Shown here one piece after another: positions 1-7,000 of a stretch of DNA of 20,321 bases. Position 1 is the stretch's first letter. Every line of letters starts with the position of its first letter. The stretch is from Actinomycetes bacterium (GTDB lineage Bacteria; Actinomycetota; Acidimicrobiia; Acidimicrobiales; RAAP-2): contig JAJYXS010000061.1 of assembly GCA_021801615.1 (NCBI GenBank), forward strand, positions 1 through 20,321. Reading direction: 5' to 3'. Position numbers and translations under genes: made by a program. A model generated the notes under the pieces. That model worked only from the letters and a program-made list of their open reading frames with translations. It did not search any database and had not been told where the DNA came from.

Positions 1-933
1 CCCGAACAGGCGGAGGTCCCAGACGTCCTCGCCGAGCGAGCTCTCGTTGACGGCGTAGGCGAGATGGACCCGGTCGACGCAGTAGCGGGCAAAGCGGACG
101 TGGTTCTGGTCGCCGTCGACATCGAGGTAGCGGAGGTCGAAGTCGAGCACCGAAGAAACCCCGGCAGCTCGCAGGTGGTCGAGGTAGGGGTGGACGTTCG
201 TCGCGGTGCGGATCTGGTCACGGACCCGACAGCAGATCGCATAGAGCACCTCCAAGCGCACCAGCTCGGGCAGTCCGCGCAGGCTCAGCACCCCTCCGTT
301 GGCCGGCTGGCGGACCCGGGCGGCCCACGACAAGAAGGCCTGGGCGCCGGGGCGGCCCTCGGCGCGCCACATCCGGTGATGCGCCTCGCACAGCTGGGGC
401 TGGTGACGGTTGGCCTCGAGGTGGCACGAGGCCGCGACACACGGCCCGTAGCCGGGAAGCGGGCGAGCTCCAGCAAGGAACTCGACGAAGCTCGCCCCTG
501 CGGCTCGTCGTCCACGCCAGGCGGTGTCGTGGGCGCGGCAGAGATCCTCGGTGCCGACGGCCACTCGCTCGCAGCGCTCATCTCCGGAGTGAACGACGCA
601 TCGCTCCTCGGCGAACCACCGGCGCTTCTGGCTTCCTGGCGCGCCGCTCACGAGCCAGGTGTCGAGGTCGACGTTGCCTGCGGCAGAGAACTGGTAGCGG
701 TGGAAGCTGCACAGCGGGCTCGCCCCGTGGCGAAGATGCGAGCAGCCCGCCACCTCGCATGCCTCCACCCGAGCAAGCGGACCGCCAGGATGCGGGACGA
801 CGAGCAGTCGCTCGGCATCGAAGTCGTCTGCCAACAGCTTGTAGTCGATGAGCGAGGCCATCTGGGCCACGCGCCGGTCGCCGCCCGACAACCCGTCCGG
901 CGCGTTCGTCCGCAGTGCCGTTGCCGGCCTCAT
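1..933 (-). CDS. Large element-associated protein with three Cys/His clusters, possible second recombinase (partial, continues past left edge)
   Basis: The frame is open from ATG at 933 to the window edge, giving at least 311 residues with no stop. Its ATG overlaps the TGA of the upstream recombinase (ATGA, 933-930), which implies translational coupling. Three clusters look like zinc knuckles: C59, C64, C75, H78; C112, C121, C132, H135; and C165, C170, C182, H185. The recurring pattern is C-x4-C-x11/12-C-x2-H. From about residue 215 the sequence becomes helical and could lead into an SAM-like or catalytic recombinase domain, but that part is not in the window. In Tn554 and RIT elements the second gene of the operon is another tyrosine recombinase, so that is my preferred guess. 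A DNA-binding accessory protein is the alternative. That the gene is real is well supported by coupling and composition; its function is not. Confidence 0.65.
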   Translation of the reverse strand, partial: MRPATALRTNAPDGLSGGDRRVAQMASLIDYKLLADDFDAERLLVVPHPGGPLARVEACEVAGCSHLRHGASPLCSFHRYQFSAAGNVDLDTWLVSGAPGSQKRRWFAEERCVVHSGDERCERVAVGTEDLCRAHDTAWRGRRAAGASFVEFLAGARPLPGYGPCVAASCHLEANRHQPQLCEAHHRMWRAEGRPGAQAFLSWAARVRQPANGGVLSLRGLPELVRLEVLYAICCRVRDQIRTATNVHPYLDHLRAAGVSSVLDFDLRYLDVDGDQNHVRFARYCVDRVHLAYAVNESSLGEDVWDLRLFG

Positions 934-2105
934 CCCCCGGCCCTCCTCGCAAGAGCGTCGACCGCCGCCCACATGTCGTCCCATCGGGCGTGCAAGTAGA
1001 CGTCGCTCGAGACGACCGAGGCGTGCCCGAGCAACTCCTTTACGAGCGCGGGGTCCTTGGTCGCCTGTGCCACCTCGGAGGCAAACGAGTGCCTCAACAT
1101 GTGAGGTCGGGCGCGGAATTCGACTCTTGCCGACAGCCGCACGAAGAGCTGCTCGACGACATCTGGACGAAGAGCTCGCCCGAACGGAGGCCGGTAGCAG
1201 TTGACGAGCAGGAAGTCGCTCTCGGCAGCCGCCGGCACAGCGTCGCGCTCGGCCCGGTAGGCGTCGTGGAACAAGACGAGCTCTCGCGCGACCGGGACGA
1301 CTCGCGGGTAGATGGACTTCGCCAGCGCACCGTTCTCGTTGTCCTCTCGGCGCACGACGTGCAGGTGTGGGCCTGCCACGTCACATCCAAGGTGTGACGA
1401 GGACGGTAGGAGATGGAGGTCCGACAACCGCATGCCGCACAGCTCGGAGAGCCGGAGCCCGGTTGCGTAGAGCGCTTGCACGATGAACCGGTCGCGCCGG
1501 TTCGTGCACGCGTCGACAAGCAGCGCGACCTGCGCCCTCGTGAGCGTCATCGGCGGGCGGTCGACCCGACGGCGTCGCACGCGACGGCGGCTCACCACCG
1601 GGCGGCCTTCTCGCTCCCCCCGGTCGAGACGCGCCGGGGGAAAGTGCAACTCGACGGGAGTGCTCAGGCCCTCGGCGACCCTCGGTTCACACCAGCCCCG
1701 CGAAGAAGCGAAGCGGACGAACTCGACCACCGCCGCCAAGATGCCATCGACGGTCGCGGCTGAGCGCGACGGCTCGAGGCTGAGGAGCTTGGGATCAGCC
1801 GCCCGCCGCCGGCTCTGGCCCCGCCGGTGCTTGCGCGACGGCGTGCGCTCGAGCCAGCGGGCGAGGGAGCTGAGCTGCGTGATGGTCGGCGAGCAGGGGT
1901 CGACTCCTCCCGTCGCAGCCCACGTGAGGTAGAGCGCGAGGCGTCCCGCGTAGGTGCGGGCCGTTCCGACTGATCGTCCCTCGCCATCGATCAGCACCTG
2001 GAGGTACTCGCCGACCTGTCGATGCTCGGCGTAGGTGTCGTCGACAACGGTCCAGCCCTCGCGCCCGTCGAGAGGGGACACGGTGCGTTGTGCCCAGAAC
2101 TCCAT
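930..2105 (-). CDS. Tyrosine recombinase / phage-type integrase
   Basis: This site-specific recombinase of 391 residues should cut and rejoin DNA through a phosphotyrosine intermediate. All the expected active-site residues are visible: R218 in ATGLRLSEL, a candidate beta-hairpin lysine K263, H335 and R338 in PHMLRH, H361 in LLGH and the nucleophile Y370 in DVYLHA. Residues 20-140 form the core-binding (SAM-like) domain. I start at ATG 2105; the frame can be extended to a TTG at 2144, but that codon lies inside a 14-bp repeat and gains no domain. An Arg-rich stretch near residues 165-182 joins the two domains. The stop overlaps the ATG of the next gene (ATGA), so the two are co-translated. 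It lies next to an interrupted IS1595 transposase, which suggests it mobilised the element that caused the interruption. No convincing promoter or Shine-Dalgarno sequence is visible before 2105. Confidence 0.9.
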   Translation of the reverse strand: MEFWAQRTVSPLDGREGWTVVDDTYAEHRQVGEYLQVLIDGEGRSVGTARTYAGRLALYLTWAATGGVDPCSPTITQLSSLARWLERTPSRKHRRGQSRRRAADPKLLSLEPSRSAATVDGILAAVVEFVRFASSRGWCEPRVAEGLSTPVELHFPPARLDRGEREGRPVVSRRRVRRRRVDRPPMTLTRAQVALLVDACTNRRDRFIVQALYATGLRLSELCGMRLSDLHLLPSSSHLGCDVAGPHLHVVRREDNENGALAKSIYPRVVPVARELVLFHDAYRAERDAVPAAAESDFLLVNCYRPPFGRALRPDVVEQLFVRLSARVEFRARPHMLRHSFASEVAQATKDPALVKELLGHASVVSSDVYLHARWDDMWAAVDALARRAGG

Positions 2106-2136
2106 GGAGACGAACGTACGTGGCGGGTGTGACACG

Positions 2137-2217
2137 CACCTCAAGAGAACCTGTCCACCACTGCCAATCCGGGACTCCCACGGACGTGAAGGATGCTCCA
2201 GGCCACCTCAAAAGAAC
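2137..2217. repeat. Direct repeats of 14 bp at the recombinase element end
   Basis: CACCTCAAGAGAAC (2137-2150) and CACCTCAAAAGAAC (2204-2217) match at 13 of 14 positions and start 67 bp apart. The distal copy abuts the last codon of recognisable transposase. The position suits recombinase-binding or terminal sites of the element; this role is inference. Confidence 0.45.
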
Positions 2218-2235
2218 GTCGAGATACGCCTGGAG
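2196..2235. repeat. Inverted repeat across the element/transposase junction (possible attachment site)
   Basis: CTCCAGG (2196-2202) and CCTGGAG (2229-2235) are perfect 7-bp inverted arms around a 26-bp centre. One arm lies in the transposase coding sequence and the other in the inserted element. Tyrosine recombinases act on sites with inverted arms, but their usual core spacer is 6-8 bp, so the match may be coincidental. Confidence 0.3.
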
Positions 2236-3045
2236 ATGTGCGTCGTCTACCGAGCCCTGGTGGGTGCTGAGCAGCCAGCGCTTCGCCAACGACGCGATCC
2301 GGTGCACGCCGGGCAGCAGCCCGTGGGGGTCGTCACCCGCCAGGCGGACAGCGCGTTGGCTACGGCGCTCCCGGGTGTAGCCGAAGCTCTCGATGCCTGC
2401 GTAGCCTTGCCAGCCATCGGCGATCACCGTCGCGCCCGGCTCGATGTGTTCGCGCACGAACCGGTGTAGCGATTCAGCCGACGCGTCTGGGATGATCCGC
2501 ATCCGACAGCGCCCGAACCCCTTCGGTTCGTGTACCTCGACGGCCACGACGACCAGCGTCTTCTTGCCGCGCTGGCGGCCGCCTCGGAGACCCGGCTCCG
2601 TTCCGCCGAAGAACGTCTCGTCCACCTCCACCCGGCCCGACAGGCGTTCGCGACCCGGGCGCACGAGCACCGACCGCAAGCGATGGAGCATCACCCAGGC
2701 CGTCTGGTAGGAGCCCAGCTCAAGGGTCCGTTGCAGGCTCTGCGCCGACACCCCGTCCTTTGCGGTCGCGAACAGCCAGGCGACCGTGAACCACACCGTG
2801 AGAGGAGTCCGGGTGCGATCGAAGATCGTCCCTGCGGTCACCGACGTGCGGTGGCTGCATCCGGCGCACTCGATCCGCCCGTCACTCAGCGGCCAGCCGC
2901 CCGCATGCCCACAGGCATCGCAGACGAACCCCGATGGCCACCGAAGCCACGCCAGGTAGTCCAAGCACGCAGCGTCAGCGCCGAACCAGGAACGGAACTC
3001 GCCCTCCGACCGCGGGTAGTGCTCGCCACCGCGAGGCAGAACCAC
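2218..3045 (-). pseudogene. IS1595-family transposase, C-terminally truncated
   Basis: Residues 1-276 match the IS1595 (ISXO2-like) architecture. A zinc ribbon comes first (C42, C45, C60, C63), followed by a short helical region. The DDE-type domain follows, with D142 in VEVDETFFGG, D210 in VIADGWQGY and a third acidic-position equivalent, probably H248 followed by K255. The family motif LLPGVHRIASLAKRW is present. The start is GTG 3045, with GGAG 12 bases upstream. Family members continue after the HLQAYLD segment with roughly 35 residues of the FRFNRR type; here similarity ends at residue 276. The frame stays open to 1795, but the extra residues are Arg-rich and overlap the recombinase gene, so I read them as out-of-frame translation. 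The protein is therefore probably inactive, broken by insertion of the neighbouring element. Confidence 0.85.
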
Positions 3046-3082
3046 CCGATAATCGTACTCCGGTTAAATGGAGACCCCGAAG
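3046..3082 (-). repeat. Probable terminal inverted repeat of the IS1595-family element
   Basis: Read on the minus strand, the bases before the transposase contain TTTAACCGGAGTACGATT. This resembles the GTTAA..GGAGTACGAT ends I associate with this IS family. The exact outer end is uncertain by several bases, and the partner repeat would lie left of the window beyond the inserted element. Confidence 0.4.
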
Positions 3083-3750
3083 CCACATAAAGGGGGGGAG
3101 CTGGAAAAGGAGCGGCCCGGCTGTGGAGACCGGCGGCCTGCGGGATGCCCGTGGGTCCCACGCACCCCGGCCCAGCAGGATCACCGCCACCTCGCCAGCT
3201 CCCTACCCGACTCTTTCGACACCTCAGCGGCGTGAATTCCGTGAAAGAGCGCGGCTAGGCGCTCGGGACCTCGGGGTGGTGTGCCCACGTTGATCCGCTG
3301 CCGTGTGGCGTGAGCAGAGAACGTCGAGGGCCTTCGCGCCGGTGTGGTGACCTCCGAGCTCATCGATCGACACCGCCGGGATCGGCGCGAGGTTGCTTGG
3401 CTCGTCGATTCGAGGTCTGCGATCGTTTACCCGCGCCGGTTGCGGCTGGCGTGGGCCGCGTCCGGTCGCGTGTCGGGTGGTGTCGGCCGCGCACTCGTGG
3501 CCCCTCGGGTCGGTTGGGTCGGTCGCGCCCAGGGTTCGGTCCGATGCCGAAGAGATGAATGCGCACCTGGCTGCAGGCGGAGCAGCGGAGCTGGAGGTGC
3601 GTGTCCGTACCGCAGGTGACGAGCGCGACGCGCGCCTGGGCCGAAGATCGACGATCAAGTGCCGGGTCATGAAGGCGTCGGGGAGGCCCAGCGCACGCGC
3701 ATCGTACGGCACGGGGTCGCGAGGAGAGGAGCCTGATCTTGATCGCGTGA
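3083..3750. other. About 670 bp without a recognisable gene
   Basis: Several short frames are open on both strands, as expected at this GC content, but none has a recognisable domain, convincing start signal or continuous protein-like composition. A minus-strand stretch at about 3530-3650 encodes a CxxC pair (RCSACSQ) and could be a decayed fragment. I see no RNA gene or IS end here beyond the IS1595 terminus. Confidence 0.4.
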
Positions 3751-3779
3751 TTGAAACGCCCACGATCGCGATGTACTCT
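3751..3779 (+). promoter_or_regulatory. Candidate sigma-70-type promoter for the CWB2/Ig-like gene
   Basis: TTGAAA (3751-3756), a 17-bp spacer and TACTCT (3774-3779). Transcription would start near 3786 and give a leader of about 285 nt before ATG 4071. The giant gene downstream has a similar TTGAAA-N17 promoter, which adds weight. Confidence 0.45.
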
Positions 3780-3797
3780 TCGGTTGTCGATACCGAC

Positions 3798-3832
3798 GGG
3801 GTCGGGGACGGGGTCGGCGACGGGGACGGGGG
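3798..3832 (+). other. G-quadruplex motif in the leader (first)
   Basis: Five runs of four or five guanines (3798-3801, 3804-3807, 3810-3813, 3822-3825, 3828-3832), four of the loops very short. The motif lies on the coding strand just after the predicted transcription start, so it could fold in the mRNA. Confidence 0.55.
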
Positions 3833-3877
3833 ACTGCACCGTTAGCCGAGTGCTCGTCACTGGAGCGTTCGAGCTCC

Positions 3878-3903
3878 GGGAAAGGGGAAAAGGGGATGGG
3901 GGG
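3878..3903 (+). other. G-quadruplex motif overlapping the start of a small ORF (second)
   Basis: Four guanine runs (3878-3880, 3884-3887, 3892-3895, 3898-3903) separated by AAA, AAAA and AT. The same runs are purine-rich enough to act as a Shine-Dalgarno sequence for the ATG at 3896, so folding and ribosome binding would exclude each other. Confidence 0.5.
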
Positions 3904-4060
3904 ATTCGGCGCCTCGAGGCTCATGCGGCGAGCGGGTTCCACCGTGGCCGGCAAGTGCGAGCAACGCTGGCTTGTGCTGCACCGTGGCCAGATGCGCGAC
4001 TTGTGCAATTGGTGCGAGCGAGTCCTCGATACGCCTCGTAGTGCGCGAGCACCTGCCTGA
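3896..4060 (+). CDS. Small 54-codon ORF in the leader of the CWB2/Ig-like gene
   Basis: ATG 3896 follows the purine tract AAAGGGGAAAAGGGG, and the frame runs to TGA 4058-4060, 10 bases before ATG 4071. The peptide begins MGGFGASRLMRRAG and contains a CNWCERVLDTP segment with one CxxC pair. It is basic and lacks a signal peptide or membrane segment. I count about 73% G or C at third positions, only moderately gene-like. The close spacing would allow translational coupling or a leader-peptide role. It may equally be a chance ORF. No family is recognised. Confidence 0.3.
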   Translation: MGGFGASRLMRRAGSTVAGKCEQRWLVLHRGQMRDLCNWCERVLDTPRSARAPA

Positions 4061-4065
4061 GGGAG
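4059..4065 (+). promoter_or_regulatory. Ribosome binding site deciding the start at 4071
   Basis: GAGGGAG lies 5 bases upstream of ATG 4071. The frame is open back to 3972, but the upstream residues are unlike a signal peptide, whereas ATG 4071 is followed at once by an n-region and hydrophobic core. Confidence 0.7.
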
Positions 4066-4070
4066 ACCGG

Positions 4071-7000
4071 ATGATCGCTCATAGGAGGCTCCGGCGTGCC
4101 GTGAGGAGCGCGCTGGGCTTGGTGCTCGTCGCCTGGGGCGCCGTGCTCGGGGTGTCGTCGGTCGCTTCGGCGGCCACCTACTCGGGGACGTTCAAGGCTG
4201 AGATCGCCGCCTCTACGACAGCAGCGACGATGCCGTACGGCTCGACGGTCGTCTTGTCGGAGACAGGCCTTCCGGGATCGACAGGCGGCAAGGTCACGTT
4301 CTGGGTCGGTACAACAACGTTCACAGCGAGCGCATCGAGCATGCATCTGTGCACATTCTCTCTGTCGGCCTCGACGACTTCGTGCACGTACATCGTCGCG
4401 CTGGATCCGTCGACAACCGCGTACAAGGTCCGCGCCCACTGGTCGGGTAGCAGCACGTACGCGCCGATCTCGTCGTCGAATTCCGTGCCACTCACCGTCG
4501 ACAAGGAGTCGGCGCCCCTCGTCGCGATGATCACAGGCTCGACAGCGAAGTCGACGGCGTACGGCTCCTCGGTCACGCTGTCGGAGACTGGGGTCCCCGC
4601 TGCGACAGGAGGTACGGTCACCTTCTGGGTCGGCACGACGTACGCATCGGGTACTCACCTGTGCACATTCGCGCTGTCGGCCACGGCGACCTCGTGCTCC
4701 TACACCGTCGCTCTGGCGCCAGGGGATTACGGCGTGGTCGCCCACTGGTCGGGCACGAGTGCCGACTACACCACAGGGACATCGGGAGGAGTCGCGCTGG
4801 CCGTCACGAAGGCGCTGGCTCCGAACTTCACAGTACAGCTCGCAGGATCGACGTCCGCGGCCTCGGAGGCGTACGGCTCGTCGATCACCCTGTCGGAGAG
4901 GGGACTCCCCGGATCGACAGGCGGTGCCGTCACCTTCTGGACCGGCACAACCTACACGTCGGCCACGCACCTGTGCAGTTTCACGCTTTCGACCTCCACG
5001 ACCTCGTGCTCCTACACGGTGTCCCTCATGCCGTCGACGACCGCCTATGAGGTGCACGCCCACTGGGCGGGGAGCAGTGATTACGACACAGGGACAGCGG
5101 AGACGACCGTCGCCCTCACCGTCACGAAGGCGCCGGCTCCGACGTTCACCGACAAGATCACAGCGTCGACATCTTCAATCTCGAAGCCGTACGGCTCGAC
5201 GGTCGTCATGTCGGAGGCAGGGCTTCCGGTCGACGAGGGAGGGACGGTCACCTTCTGGACCGGCACGACCTACGGATCGGGCACATCGAGCAATCTGTGC
5301 ACATTCTCGCTGTCGGCCTCGAGCAGCTCGTGCGACTACAAGATCGGGCTCCGGCCCTCGACAAGCTCGTATCGCGTGGATGCCCACTGGTCCGGCGGCG
5401 CCGAGTACGACGCAGGGACAGGGAGTGCCGTGACGCTCACCGTGGTCAAGGCGACGGCTCCGATCCTGTCCGCCAGGGTCACAGGGTCGACGTCGCCGAT
5501 GTCGAGGGTCTACGGCTCGACGCTGACACTCTCGGAGACAGGTCTGCCTCCAACAGCAGGTGGCAAGGTCACCTTCTGGGCCGGGTCCACGTACACAACG
5601 AGCACCCATCTGTGCACATTCACACTGTCGACGTCTACGACGTCGTGCTCCTACAAGGTGAGCCTCGCTCCTTCGCCGACACCCTACGACGTCTCGGTCC
5701 GATGGGCGGGTAGTGGCACGTACCCGCTCACGACATCGTCCCCCCAGCACGTCGCCCTCACCGTCGTGAAGGCCACTCCGACCCTGGTCGCCAGGATCTC
5801 GGCATCGTCCTCGCCGGCCTCGGAGCCCTACGGCTCGACGGTCACGCTCTCGGAGACAGGCCTCCCGGCGACAGCCGGAGGAAAGGTCACCTTCTGGGCT
5901 GGCACCACAAGCACCACATACGACAGTTCGAGCACGCACCTGTGCACGTTCACACTGTCGGTGACGACGACCTCGTGCTCCTACACCGTGACCCTTACGC
6001 CGTCCTCGACCCCCTACGACGTCTCGGTCCACTGGGCCGGAGCCGCCGCCTACACACCTGCGACATCCTTCCCGCAATACGTCCCGCTCACCGTCACGAA
6101 GGCGCCAGCTCCGGCGTTCGCCGCCAAGGTCACAGGCTCGACGTCCGCGACGGAGGCTTACGGCTCGTCGATCACGCTGTCGGAGGCAGGTCTTCCAGCC
6201 ACGGGCTCTGGGACGGTCACCTTCTGGGTCGGGACCGCGTACACGTCGAGCACGCATCTGTGCGCGTTCACGCTGTCGGGCTCGACGACCATGTGCTCTT
6301 CCAAGGTGGTCCTTACCCCCGCGACCACTCCCTACGAGGTGTCGGTCCACTGGGCGGGCGACAGCGACTACGACCCGGGCACAACGATGGCAACCGTCGC
6401 CCTCACGGTCACCAAGGCGCCGGCTCCGGCGTTCAGCGGGAGGATCACAGGGACGACGTCAGCGACCAAGTCCTACGGCTCGTCCATTGACCTGTCGGAG
6501 ACAGGGATTCCCTCCGTGGGGGGCGGTACCGTCGCCTTCTGGATCGGGGCGAGCTACACGTCCAGCACGCAACTGTGCACCTTCATGCTGTCGGCGTCGA
6601 AGACGGCATGCTCCTACACGGTGACCCTCGCTCCGTCGAGGACCCCGTACGACGTCTTGGTGCACTGGTCGGACAGCAGTGACTACGAGGCAGGGACAGG
6701 GACGGCCGCGCTCACCCTCGAGGTCGTGGCTGCGCCCTCGGTAGCGGCATCAACAGCTTCGGCATCGACGTCGGCGACAGCGTCCACGACAGCGGCCGCG
6801 GCGAGCGCTGCACTCACGTGTTCGGTCACGCATGGCACGTGCAGTGCCGCCAATGACGCCGTGAACGTGACAGCTTTCCCCGGTCCGGGATCGCTGACGG
6901 TCCTGCAGTACTCCTCGAACCCGGAGCTCGCACCGAGCTTCGCCGCGACCGGCAGGTACTTCGACGTGCAGGTCTCCTCTGGAAGCTCCTTCAGCACGGT

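Larger units (their letters stand above)
1..2217 (-). mobile_element. Right-hand part of a tyrosine-recombinase element (Tn554/RIT-like), left end outside the window
   Basis: Two overlapping minus-strand genes, a tyrosine recombinase and a large Cys/His-cluster protein, form an operon that ends on the upstream side at 2217. There the IS1595 transposase reading frame stops matching its family. Tandem recombinase genes in one operon are known from Tn554-type and RIT elements; assignment to either is inference. The boundary is set by loss of transposase similarity and by a direct repeat ending at 2217. No other end is visible. Confidence 0.5.

Noticed and set aside
64..999. Plus-strand open frame of 311 codons
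   Set aside because: It lies opposite the minus-strand gene at 1-933, which has coherent Cys/His clusters and ATGA coupling. The plus frame has no domain or start signal.
1795..2217. C-terminal continuation of the transposase frame
   Set aside because: After residue 276 the sequence turns Arg-rich and unlike IS1595 proteins, and it overlaps the well-supported recombinase in another frame.
3224..3860. Overlapping minus-strand frames before the leader region
   Set aside because: Low-complexity Arg/Pro/Ser composition and no start signal. The CxxC pair near 3575 is too little to call a gene.
4180..6725. CRISPR-like or satellite array
   Set aside because: The repeats are long (~318 bp), in frame and encode a conserved domain with Cys and Trp positions; they are protein repeats.
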